Below are positions 45,274-53,233 of a stretch of DNA of 64,000 nucleotides, one piece after another. Location of the stretch: NCBI RefSeq assembly GCF_900215145.1, contig NZ_OBDO01000002.1, forward strand, positions 466,125 to 530,124. The letters run 5' to 3'. Below the pieces are notes generated by a model. The model did not search any database. It worked only from the letters and a program-made list of their open reading frames with translations, and was not told the DNA's origin. The number at the start of each line of letters is the position of its first letter. Position 1 is the stretch's first letter. The translations under genes and the position numbers were made by a program. Source of the stretch: Geodermatophilus sabuli. Lineage in GTDB: Bacteria; Actinomycetota; Actinomycetes; Mycobacteriales; Geodermatophilaceae.

Positions 45274-45288
45274 CCGCTGTCTGCCGTG

Positions 45289-45331
45289 ATCAGCGCTTCG
45301 ACAGCGCCGCGACAGCGGGCTCCAGCAGCGT
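45289..45331 (+). promoter_or_regulatory. SARP-type operator/promoter, site B
   Basis: ATCAGCG (45289), GACAGCG (45300), GACAGCG (45311) at 11-bp steps, then CAGCGT (45326-45331) 8 bp on. About 60 bp around it is nearly identical to site A. Confidence 0.75.
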
Positions 45332-45395
45332 TCCCGGCGCCGCACCACCGGTTCCGACAGCGTCTGAGCCGGGTCCCTCGCCGCGAAGGAGCGTC

Positions 45396-46331
45396 ATGTA
45401 CACCACCACGTACGACCGGTCCCAGCCGGACCCGACGCCGGCCCGGCCCGGCAGACCCGGCCTGGCTGGGTTCGTCCGCCGCCGTCCGCTGACCGCGTTC
45501 CTGGTGTGGTTCTCCACCGTCGGGCAGGCGCTGGTGTTCGCCCCGATCGTCGCGCGCGGCTACGGCGTCGACCTGCCGGCGCAGGTGTTCGTCGTCGCCA
45601 GCACCCTGACAGGGCTGCTGCTGCCGGCCGTCGTGATCACCCGGATCGTCGACGGGGCGGCCGGAGTGCGTCAGCTGTGGCGCCGGGCGGTCGACGTGTG
45701 GGTCTCGGCGCGCTGGTACGCCCTCGTCCTGGCCGGGATGCCGGCCCTGGCCACCGGGCTGGCGCTCGCGTTCTTCGGCGCGCCGACCGCAGCCCTGACC
45801 ACCGGGGCGTTGGTGTCGGCGCTGGTGGCCGGGTTGCTGGTGCAGACGGTGGTGTCCCTGGTGCCGAACAACTGGGCCGAAGAAGTGGCCTGGATGGGCT
45901 TTGTCCAGGCCCGGCTGCAGACCCGCACCACCCCGATGCGCGCCGCGGCGCTGACCGCCCCGCTGTTCGCGCTGCAGCACGTCGCCCTGGTGGTCGGCAG
46001 TCCGCTGCCGATGGCGGTGGCGCTGATGGCGTTCCTGATCGTGGTCAACATCCCGATCCGGGCGCTGATGGGGTTCGCCTACAACCGCACCGGCAGCCTG
46101 TTCCTCGTCGGGCTGCTGCACGCGGCCGGCAACGGCGTCGCCGCGGGGAGCGGCTTCGGCGCCGGGTTCCTCGCCCAGCTCTATCCCGACCAGCCGTTCG
46201 CCTCGCTCATGCACCTGCTGGCCCTCGCCATGATCGGCCTGGTCGCCATCGCGGTGACCCGCGCCCGACTCGGTGCGTCTGGCCACCGGCCTACACCGGC
46301 CACCGTCCCGATGCCCGCCTCCGCGGCCTGA
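45396..46331 (+). CDS. CPBP-family intramembrane glutamic endopeptidase
   Basis: A 311-residue membrane protein with about eight helices. The CPBP (Abi/Rce1-like) motifs are present in order: NNWAEEVAWMGF (EE dyad), LFALQHV (FxxxH) and LLHAAGNG (HxxxN). Roles in this family include CAAX-type processing, bacteriocin immunity and anti-sigma cleavage; none can be chosen here. ATG 45396 has AAGGAG 5 bp upstream. A SARP-type operator (site B) precedes it. The ABC-ATPase remnant 46361-46474 follows. Confidence 0.88.
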   Translation: MYTTTYDRSQPDPTPARPGRPGLAGFVRRRPLTAFLVWFSTVGQALVFAPIVARGYGVDLPAQVFVVASTLTGLLLPAVVITRIVDGAAGVRQLWRRAVDVWVSARWYALVLAGMPALATGLALAFFGAPTAALTTGALVSALVAGLLVQTVVSLVPNNWAEEVAWMGFVQARLQTRTTPMRAAALTAPLFALQHVALVVGSPLPMAVALMAFLIVVNIPIRALMGFAYNRTGSLFLVGLLHAAGNGVAAGSGFGAGFLAQLYPDQPFASLMHLLALAMIGLVAIAVTRARLGASGHRPTPATVPMPASAA

Positions 46332-46360
46332 CCGCCACCCGACGTCCCCGAGGAGCAGTG

Positions 46361-46474
46361 ATGATCGAGAACCGCGACCTCACCAAGAGCTACGGCCGAA
46401 CCGCGGCCCGCACCGCGCGGCGCTCGTCGGCGAGCTCGCCGAGGGCGGAGCTGACGAAGACCCGGATCCGCTGA
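46361..46474 (+). pseudogene. ABC transporter ATPase N-terminal remnant
   Basis: A 37-codon frame starting MIENRDLTKSYGRTAAR, the standard opening of an ABC ATPase, with GAGGAG 5 bp upstream of the ATG. The reading frame then loses similarity and stops before any Walker A. It looks like an ATPase gene truncated by deletion, next to a CPBP protease, a pairing seen in immunity/export loci. Confidence 0.55.
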
Positions 46475-46502
46475 TCCGGCGTCCGGACGACCTCCCCGGT
46501 GT

Positions 46503-49500
46503 TCAGCGCTGAGCCGCGACTCCGTCCAGGTCACCGGCGACGGCATCGGGCCGGGACGCGCCGGCGTTGAACTCCGCGTCGAACTCCTGATCGCCGAGCT
46601 GCGCGCGGGCGCGGCGCTCGGCCCGTTCGGCGTCGGCCCGCTCGAGCCGCGATGCGGGGCGATGCCGCTTCTGCCGCCAGGCAGCCGCCGCGCCCAGCAG
46701 CCGAGCCGTGGCGGTGGCCTCGCCCCGTGCGGCGGCCACACAGGCCAGGCCCTCCAGTGCGGCGGCGTGTCCGGGTGCGGTCTGCCACGCACGGCGGTGG
46801 GAGAACTCGGCGCTGTCGAGATCGCCGCTCGCCTCGGCGACATGGCTGAGGCCGACCAGGGCTGCGGCGGTCCATTCCGTCTCGGTCAGCCCGGCCAGCA
46901 ACTGCTGCGCGGCCGTGAACCGCTCGCGCGCGGCGGCCAGGTCACCGCGGTCGCGGGCGAGCAGCCCCTCGCCGACCGCGGCCCGCGGATTGCCGGCGGC
47001 GCCGAGCTGCTGGGCCACGGCGTGCGAGTCGGTGAACAGCTGCGCGGCTCGGTCGGGGTTGCCGAGCAGAAGGGTGACGTGGCCGGCACCGGCGAGCGCG
47101 TACTGGACGGTGTTCGCCGGTCCGACGTCCCGGACGCTGGCCAGCGCCCCCTCGTACATGGCCAGGGCCTCCTCGAGCCGAGCGGCGCGGTGCAGGGCCA
47201 TGCCGAGGTGGAACTGGATGGCCGATACGCCCCACTGGTCGCCCAGCGCCCGGAAGGCCAGCAGCGCCCGGTGTCCGACCTCGGTGGCCGCGGTCAGGTC
47301 GCCGGTGCCGGCGTGCAGCTCCAGCCGGACGAAGTCCGCCAGCGCCGCGCACCAGGCGTCGCCGTCCCGGATGAACTCGCGGTCGGCCTGCTCGAGCAGC
47401 GCGAAGGCCCCCGCTGGGTCGTCGGCGCCGATGGCCTCGACGGCGAGCAGGGCGTCCGACAGCGCAGTGCCGAACTCCTCACCGAGCTCGCCGAACAGCG
47501 ACCGGCTCTGCGCCGCCGCTGCGGCGCAGTCCGCGTCGGGGTGAACGATGCAGGCCCCGGGCCGGGCGGCGACGGCGAGGGACTGCAGCGCCCGCGCCCG
47601 CGCTACCGGGGACCCGGTCGGGGTGGCTTCGACCATCGCGGCGACCCGCTGGCCCCCGTCCGGGCGGGTGGCGAAGTACCAGTACCAGCCCAACGGCGCG
47701 ACCAGCCGGAGTCCGGCATCGGGCTCGTCGGTCGCGTGGGCGGTGCACCAGGCCAGCGCGGCGTCGATGTCGTCGCGCTCGAGTGCCAGCCGGAGCAGCC
47801 ACCGCGCCTGCCCGTCCCCGCGCAGGTCGGTCTCGGCGCGTTCGACCAGGTCGGTGAGGTGGCCGACGTGCGCCCGGGCAACCTCGTCGGCCTCGCCGGA
47901 CTCGGCCAGCCGCTCGGCGGCGTACTGCCGGATGGTCTCCAGCAGGTGGTAGCGCGGCCCGGCGTCCCGGTCGGGGGTGGCGCGGTCGACCACGACCAGG
48001 GACCGGTCGACCAGCCGGCCCAGCAGGTCCACCAGCGCCGACGGCTCCAGCGGGTCGCTGCCGGCGACCGCCTGCATCGCCTCCAGCGTCCAGCTGCCGC
48101 GGAACACCGACAGCCGTCGCAGCAGCACCCGCTCTGGGTCGCTGAGCAGCTGGTAGCTCCAGTCCACGGTGGCGCGCAGGGTCCGCTGGCGCGCCTCCGC
48201 GGTCCGGGGACCGGTGGTGAGCAGCGCGAACCGGTCACCCATCCGCCGCGCGAGTTCGCCGACCGGGAGCGCCGCCACCCGGGCGGCGGCCAGCTCGATG
48301 GCCAGCGGCATCCCGTCGAGGTGCCGGCAGATGTCGGCGACCGCCGCCGCGTCCGCCTCGCCGCGGACGGCGAAGTCAGGCAGGGTGCCGCGGGCCCGGT
48401 CGAGGAAGAGCTGGGTGGCGGCGCTGGCGGTCAGCTCAGCCGGGTCGGCGGCCGCCGGCGGGACCGGCAGCGGGTCGATCGCGTACTGGACCTCGCCGCG
48501 GGCGGCCAGCGGTTCGCGGCTGGTGGCCAGCAGCCGCACGCCGGGGCAGGACTCCAGCAGCCGCTCGGCCAGCAGCGCGCAGGCGTCGGCGAGGTGTTCA
48601 CAGTTGTCCAGCACCAGCAGCACCGAGCGGTCGCGCAGGTGCCCGAGCAGCTGCTCCTCCGCGGTCGTCGTCGCCACGTCCCGGATCTCCAACGCCGGCA
48701 GCACGGCCGAGGACACCTGCGCGGGGTCGGTGACCCCGGCCAGTCGGATGCATCCGACGCCGTCGCCGAACCCCGCGGCGACGGCGCGAGCGGCCTCCAG
48801 CGCAAGGCTGGTCTTGCCGACCCCCCCGGGACCGGTGACGGTGACCAGCCGCGCTCCTCGAAGCAGTTCGCGCACCCGATCCAGATCAGCCTCACGACCC
48901 AGGAACGACGTCAGCCGCGCCGGCAACCGGTGCGTCGGCGGAGTCGGAGCGGTCACCTCGGGGACGGCGATGGTCGGGGCCCGCGCGGGAGCCTGCAGGT
49001 CGAGACGCTGCTGGAGGATCGCCTCGTGCAGCTCGCGCAGCTCTGCGGCGGGCTCGAGGCCGAGCTCGGCGTCGAGGACGTCGCGGGCCCGGTGGTAGGC
49101 GGCGAGCGCGTCGGCCTGCCGGCCGGCGCGGTAGAGCGCGAGCATCAGCCGGGCGTGCAGCCGCTCCCGCAGCGGATGCGCCGCGGTGAGCTGCTCCAGC
49201 TCGCCGAGCACGTCGATGTGCCGGCCCGCGGCGAGCTCGAGGTCGATCAGTTCCTCCCGGGCGGCCAGCTGCAGCTCGTCCAGGCGGGCCGATTCCGGGC
49301 CGGCCCACGCGGCATCGGCGAACTCCGCCAGCGCCGGGCCGCGCCACAGCGCCAGCGCCTCGCGGTACCACCGGGCGGCGGTGGCCGGATCGGCGTCGGC
49401 GGCGGCACGCGCGGCCGCCACCTGGTCGGTGAAGCGCGGCGCGTCGACCCGATCACGGTCGACGTCGAGCAGGTAGCCCGGCGGACGGGTGACGACCAGC

Positions 49501-49742
49501 GCGCTGGGTGCGCCGGCGGCGGCCAGCGCCCGGCGGAGCTTGGACACCCGCACCTGCAGCGCGTTGCCCGGGTGGGCGGGCAGCCCCTCGCCCCACAGCG
49601 TGTCGACCAGAGTCGGAACGGCGACCACCCGGCCGGCCGACAGGGCCAGGAGTGCCAGCAGCTCCCGCTCACCGCCCCCGGGTAGCGACCGGACCTGCCC
49701 GTCGGCGACCACGTCGACCGGCCCGAGGACGCGGATCTCCAT
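46503..49742 (-). CDS. SARP-type transcriptional activator with NB-ARC and TPR domains (AfsR/DnrI-like)
   Basis: A 1079-residue regulator. Residues 1-95 (MEIRVLGPVDVVADGQ, RELLALLALSAGR, NALQVRVSKLRRAL) form an OmpR-like winged helix. Residues ~95-245 are the BTAD domain (WYREALALWRGPALAEF, LGLEPAAELRELHEAIL). The NB-ARC ATPase has the P-loop TGPGGVGKTSLALEAA near residue 305, kinase-2 VLLVLDNCEHLAD near 377 and HLDGMPLAIELAAARV further on. The C-terminal ~400 residues are helical TPR-like repeats. SARPs bind 11-bp-spaced heptamers; four such sites occur in neighbouring promoters. ATG 49742 has GAGAGG 6 bp upstream. Confidence 0.92.
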   Translation of the reverse strand: MEIRVLGPVDVVADGQVRSLPGGGERELLALLALSAGRVVAVPTLVDTLWGEGLPAHPGNALQVRVSKLRRALAAAGAPSALVVTRPPGYLLDVDRDRVDAPRFTDQVAAARAAADADPATAARWYREALALWRGPALAEFADAAWAGPESARLDELQLAAREELIDLELAAGRHIDVLGELEQLTAAHPLRERLHARLMLALYRAGRQADALAAYHRARDVLDAELGLEPAAELRELHEAILQQRLDLQAPARAPTIAVPEVTAPTPPTHRLPARLTSFLGREADLDRVRELLRGARLVTVTGPGGVGKTSLALEAARAVAAGFGDGVGCIRLAGVTDPAQVSSAVLPALEIRDVATTTAEEQLLGHLRDRSVLLVLDNCEHLADACALLAERLLESCPGVRLLATSREPLAARGEVQYAIDPLPVPPAAADPAELTASAATQLFLDRARGTLPDFAVRGEADAAAVADICRHLDGMPLAIELAAARVAALPVGELARRMGDRFALLTTGPRTAEARQRTLRATVDWSYQLLSDPERVLLRRLSVFRGSWTLEAMQAVAGSDPLEPSALVDLLGRLVDRSLVVVDRATPDRDAGPRYHLLETIRQYAAERLAESGEADEVARAHVGHLTDLVERAETDLRGDGQARWLLRLALERDDIDAALAWCTAHATDEPDAGLRLVAPLGWYWYFATRPDGGQRVAAMVEATPTGSPVARARALQSLAVAARPGACIVHPDADCAAAAAQSRSLFGELGEEFGTALSDALLAVEAIGADDPAGAFALLEQADREFIRDGDAWCAALADFVRLELHAGTGDLTAATEVGHRALLAFRALGDQWGVSAIQFHLGMALHRAARLEEALAMYEGALASVRDVGPANTVQYALAGAGHVTLLLGNPDRAAQLFTDSHAVAQQLGAAGNPRAAVGEGLLARDRGDLAAARERFTAAQQLLAGLTETEWTAAALVGLSHVAEASGDLDSAEFSHRRAWQTAPGHAAALEGLACVAAARGEATATARLLGAAAAWRQKRHRPASRLERADAERAERRARAQLGDQEFDAEFNAGASRPDAVAGDLDGVAAQR

Positions 49743-49844
49743 GCAGCGCCTCTCTCGGTACGGGTCCGTCTGGTCGAGGCGCCGATTCTGGTCCTCACGA
49801 GAAGGCGAGACAACGAGCCGTCGCGCAGGGAGGGGGCCGGCACG

Positions 49845-49887
49845 GTCAGCCGGCAGACAGCGTTCGGACAGCGCGGCCCGCGACGGT
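49845..49887 (+). promoter_or_regulatory. SARP-type operator/promoter, site D
   Basis: GTCAGCC (49845), GACAGCG (49856), GACAGCG (49867), then GACGGT (49882-49887) 8 bp on. It lies in the divergent region between the SARP gene and the multicopper oxidase, so it could also influence the regulator's own transcription. Confidence 0.75.
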
Positions 49888-49917
49888 GAGAGCAATCGAC
49901 CCGCCCAGGGAGACGCG

Positions 49918-51699
49918 ATGATCTCGGTGCACGTGCCGGCGATGACCGCCCGGCAGGACGTCCGGGCGGTCAGCGCCACGATCAGCGACGTCCCGGGCGT
50001 GCAGATCCTCCAGGCAGACCTGGCCACCCGCACTGTCCAGGTGACCGGCCCGGTCGATCCGGCAGCGGTCACCGCGGCCGTCTCCGCCGCCGGCTACGCC
50101 GTCGCCCCGGCCACCGACGGCTCCCTGCGTACCGGCACCACCCGAACAGGAGGACGTCCCGTGGACACCTTCTTCTCCACCGACACCACCGGCCTGCCCG
50201 AGGCCACCCACTCACAGGTCCTCGACCTCGCCGACGGCGATCAGGTCCAGCTGAGCCTCGCACCGGTCGCCAAGCGGCTGGCAGGGACGACGGTGCGGAT
50301 GCTGGCCTACAACGGCTCGATCCCCGGCCCGACGCTGCGCGTGCGGCAGGGCTCGGAGATCACCGTGCACGTCACCAACGACACCGATCTGGAGACGACC
50401 GTCCACTGGCACGGGCTCCGGCTGGACAGCAGCCAGGACGGCGTGCCAGGGATGACACAGGCGTCGATCCCGCCCGGCGGCGCGTTCACCTACCGGCTGC
50501 CCTTCGTCGACGCGGGGCTGTTCTGGTACCACCCGCACGTCCGGGAGGACTACACGCAGGAGATGGGCCTCTACGGCACCGTCCTCGTGGAGCCGGCGGA
50601 GCCGGACTACTGGCCGCCTGCCCACCGCGACGTCGTCCTCACCCTCGACGACGTGCTGCTCGAGGACGGCGCGATCGCCCCGTTCAGCCGCACGCAGACC
50701 GACTACGCGGCGATGGGCCGATACGGCAACCTGCTGCTCGTCGCCGGCGAGACCGCCCTGACGCTGACCGCGAAGACCGGTGAGGTCATGCGGCTGTGGC
50801 TGGTCAACACCGCCAACAGCCGCGTCTTCCGGGTGGCCCTGCCCGGAGCGCGCATGAAGCTCGTCGGCGGCGACAACGGCCGGGTCGAGCACGAGCAGTT
50901 CGTCGACGACGTGACCCTCGCCCCCTCGGAGCGCGCGGTGGTCGATGTCCTGGTGGACCGGGCGGGGGAGTACGTCCTCCTGCACCGCACTCCCGAGCAC
51001 ACCGACCGGCTCGCGGTGATCACCGTGACGGAGCATGCCGCGCAGCCACCCCTGGCCGCGGCGTTCGAGCAGCTGCGCTCCGCCCCGGAACTGGCCGCCG
51101 AGCGGGAGCAGCTCGACCGGTGGCTGGCCGCACCACCGGACAAGACCCTCGCCATCACGGCACAGATGGACATGGGCGACCACATGGACATGGGCGACCA
51201 CATGGACATGGGCGACCACATGGACATGGACGACCACATGGACATGGGCCACGACATGTCCGGCAAGCAGGACGACGCCGGCGACGGGATCGAGTGGGAG
51301 GACCACATGGTCGCGATGAACCGGGCCATGACCTCCGCCACCATGCACTGGCAACTGCTGGACCGCACCGCTGGCCAGGACGCGCCTCCGACCGACTGGC
51401 GGTTCGCCGTCGGCGACCGGGTCAAGCTGCGGGTGGTCAACGAGCGGGACTCCGACCACCCGATGCACCACCCGTTCCACATCCACGGAGCTGGGCGCTT
51501 CCTCGTCCTCGCGCGCGACGGGGCGCCGGAGCCCGACCTGGTGTGGAAGGACACCGTGCTCATCCCCACCGGGCAGGCCGTCGACCTGCTCTTCGACGTC
51601 ACCCACCCGGGGCGCTGGATGGCGCACTGCCACATCGCCGAGCACATGCACAGCGGGATGGTGTTCACCTTCACCGTCACGCCGGCGGCGACGTCATGA
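49918..51699 (+). CDS. Multicopper oxidase with N-terminal cysteine-less HMA-like domain
   Basis: A 593-residue protein if translated from 49918. Residues 1-67 (ISVHVPAMTARQDVRAVSATI, DVPGVQILQADL, VTAAVSAAGYAVAP) have the HMA copper-chaperone pattern, but the CxxC is replaced by ARQD. The oxidase follows with all copper motifs: HWHG (~163), WYHPHVRED (~202), HPMHHPFHIHG (~515) and HCHIAEHMHSGM (~570). A Met/His-rich insert occupies ~417-446. No signal peptide is seen. An AGGAGG at 50148 before an in-frame GTG (50161) suggests that a separate oxidase start once existed or is still used. It overlaps the next gene by 4 bp. Confidence 0.9.
   Translation: MISVHVPAMTARQDVRAVSATISDVPGVQILQADLATRTVQVTGPVDPAAVTAAVSAAGYAVAPATDGSLRTGTTRTGGRPVDTFFSTDTTGLPEATHSQVLDLADGDQVQLSLAPVAKRLAGTTVRMLAYNGSIPGPTLRVRQGSEITVHVTNDTDLETTVHWHGLRLDSSQDGVPGMTQASIPPGGAFTYRLPFVDAGLFWYHPHVREDYTQEMGLYGTVLVEPAEPDYWPPAHRDVVLTLDDVLLEDGAIAPFSRTQTDYAAMGRYGNLLLVAGETALTLTAKTGEVMRLWLVNTANSRVFRVALPGARMKLVGGDNGRVEHEQFVDDVTLAPSERAVVDVLVDRAGEYVLLHRTPEHTDRLAVITVTEHAAQPPLAAAFEQLRSAPELAAEREQLDRWLAAPPDKTLAITAQMDMGDHMDMGDHMDMGDHMDMDDHMDMGHDMSGKQDDAGDGIEWEDHMVAMNRAMTSATMHWQLLDRTAGQDAPPTDWRFAVGDRVKLRVVNERDSDHPMHHPFHIHGAGRFLVLARDGAPEPDLVWKDTVLIPTGQAVDLLFDVTHPGRWMAHCHIAEHMHSGMVFTFTVTPAATS
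50148..50163 (+). promoter_or_regulatory. Internal ribosome binding site and GTG start in the oxidase gene
   Basis: AGGAGG (50148-50153), 7 bp before the in-frame GTG 50161. It marks the boundary between the HMA-like part and the oxidase part, and would allow an oxidase of about 512 residues to be made alone. Confidence 0.65.
51166..51255 (+). repeat. 18-bp tandem repeat encoding Met/His/Asp units
   Basis: Five units of ATGGACATGGGCGACCAC; units 1-3 are identical, unit 4 has one change (GAC for GGC) and unit 5 ends GGCCACGAC. They encode MDMGDH repeats, a likely Cu(I) docking segment in the oxidase. Confidence 0.85.
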
Positions 51700-52400
51700 C
51701 CGCCCGGACCCGGCGGCGGGAGAAGCAGTTGCTGGCATTCGCCGTGTACCCGGGCGTGACGCCGCTGGACCTGATCGGACCGCTGACCGTCCTGCGCAAC
51801 CTGACCGGCACGAGGTACCGCACCGTCGTCGTCGGCGACCGCACGGACAGGCTGCCCACCGACACCGCGCTACAGGTCGTCCCGGCCGCTTCGTTCGCCG
51901 AGGTGCCCGCGCCGTTCGCGGTCATCGTGCCCGGCGGTGGGCCGGCGACGGTCGGGGCGATGGCCGATGAGGCGCTCGTCGGCTACGTCCGCACCGCGGC
52001 GGCGACCGCGCAGCTGGTCGGCGCCACCGGCAACGGCGCGCTGGTGCTCGCCGCCGCCGGCCTGCTCATCGGTCGCCGGGCCGCGGTCCACTGGGCCTAC
52101 GCCGAGCAACTGGAGAAGGCCGGCGCCACATGGGCGCGGGAACCGTGGGTGGAGGACGGGCGGTTCCTCACCGCCGCCGGTGGGGCGGCCGGCATCGACG
52201 CGATGCTGGCCCTGCTCGCCCGGTTGAAGGACCGCTCGTCCGCGCTGCTGGCGCAGCTGTTCATGGAGTACGACCCCTCGCCGCCGCTCGGGCCGCTCGG
52301 CCCGGACCGCGGCGATCCCGACCTGGCGGTGCGGCTGCGCACCCCGCGGCCCCGCGCCGGCCGCTCCGAAGACCACGCAGAGCCGAGGCGAACGCCATGA
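51696..52400 (+). CDS. DJ-1/PfpI-superfamily protein lacking the nucleophile Cys
   Basis: A 234-residue protein of the GATase1-like DJ-1/PfpI fold. FAVYPGVTPLDLIGPLTVLRNL is the N-terminal strand and helix of the group, with VIVPGGGPA preceding the nucleophile elbow. At the elbow the usual V-C-T-G is replaced by GATGNGALVL, so the catalytic Cys is missing. It overlaps the oxidase and the next paralogue by 4 bp each, so the three form one operon. The Arg/Pro-rich C-terminus is unstructured. Confidence 0.85.
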   Translation: MTARTRRREKQLLAFAVYPGVTPLDLIGPLTVLRNLTGTRYRTVVVGDRTDRLPTDTALQVVPAASFAEVPAPFAVIVPGGGPATVGAMADEALVGYVRTAAATAQLVGATGNGALVLAAAGLLIGRRAAVHWAYAEQLEKAGATWAREPWVEDGRFLTAAGGAAGIDAMLALLARLKDRSSALLAQLFMEYDPSPPLGPLGPDRGDPDLAVRLRTPRPRAGRSEDHAEPRRTP

Positions 52401-53107
52401 CCGCCGCCGACAGCAGCGCCACGACCATCGCGGTCGTGCTCTACCCCGGGCTCACCGCCCTGGACCTGGTCGGCCCGCTGCAGGTGCTCACCGAGCTCGA
52501 GCGGTTCGCGCCGCGGTACCGCACCGTGGTCGTCGGCGCCCACCCCGACCCGATGGCCACCGACCTCCCGCTCCAGCTGACCGCCGACCGGACCTTCGCC
52601 GAGGTCCCGCACCCGGAGGTACTCGTCGTCCCCGGCGGCCGGATCGGCACCCTTCGGGCGATGCGCGACCCCGGTGTGCGCGCCTACGTGCGCACCGCGG
52701 CCGCCTCCGCCGACGTCGTCGGGTCGGTGTGCACCGGTTCGCTCATACTGGGCGCGGTCGGCCTCCTCCGGGGCCGCCACGCCACCACCAACTGGTTCTT
52801 CGCCGGGGTGCTGAAGCCGCTGGGGGCCACCTACCACCGGCAGCGGTGGATCGAGGACGGCAACGTCACCATGGCCGCCGGGGTGTCGGCAGGCATCGAC
52901 TGGGCGCTGCACCTGGTCGCCCGCCTCACCGACGAGGCCACCGCCCGCCGCGTGCAGCTGGCGCTGGACTACGACCCGCAACCGCCCTTCGGCGGCATCG
53001 ACTGGGCCCACATCCCGCCGGTTCCGCGCGCCATGCGCGGCGCGATCGGACTGCTCGCGCCACTGATCGCCACCAAGCCCGAGCGCCTGACCCGGGCCGG
53101 CGCCTGA
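52397..53107 (+). CDS. DJ-1/PfpI-superfamily protein
   Basis: A 236-residue paralogue of the preceding gene (shared VLYPGLTALDLVGPLQVL, RYRTVVVGAHPD and RTAAASADVVGS patterns) with an intact nucleophile elbow SVCTGSLILGAVGLL. Related proteins include isonitrile hydratases, glyoxalase III and redox-sensing homologues. The C-terminal YDPQPPFGGIDWAH is typical of the isocyanide hydratase-like subgroup. It is the last gene of the oxidase operon. Confidence 0.87.
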   Translation: MTAADSSATTIAVVLYPGLTALDLVGPLQVLTELERFAPRYRTVVVGAHPDPMATDLPLQLTADRTFAEVPHPEVLVVPGGRIGTLRAMRDPGVRAYVRTAAASADVVGSVCTGSLILGAVGLLRGRHATTNWFFAGVLKPLGATYHRQRWIEDGNVTMAAGVSAGIDWALHLVARLTDEATARRVQLALDYDPQPPFGGIDWAHIPPVPRAMRGAIGLLAPLIATKPERLTRAGA

Positions 53108-53148
53108 CTCCACCGCAGGCTCCCGGGCCCGCGCCTGACACGGCTCGC

Positions 53149-53191
53149 GCAAGCGGGTGGACAGCGCCACGACAGGACGCCCGCCGACTGT
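53149..53191 (+). promoter_or_regulatory. SARP-type operator/promoter, site C
   Basis: GCAAGCG (53149), GACAGCG (53160), GACAGGA (53171) at 11-bp steps, then GACTGT (53186-53191) 8 bp on. The weakest match of the four, but with identical geometry. Confidence 0.65.
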
Positions 53192-53233
53192 GGGGACGTA
53201 CCACCACACGCCTCGGCCGGAGAGAAGGCACCG

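Noticed and set aside
46662..49685. A 1007-codon open frame on the plus strand opposite the SARP gene
   Set aside because: It is the antisense shadow of a high-GC gene: low-complexity Gly/Arg/Gln/Val content and no domain, while the minus strand gives winged-helix, BTAD, NB-ARC and TPR motifs.
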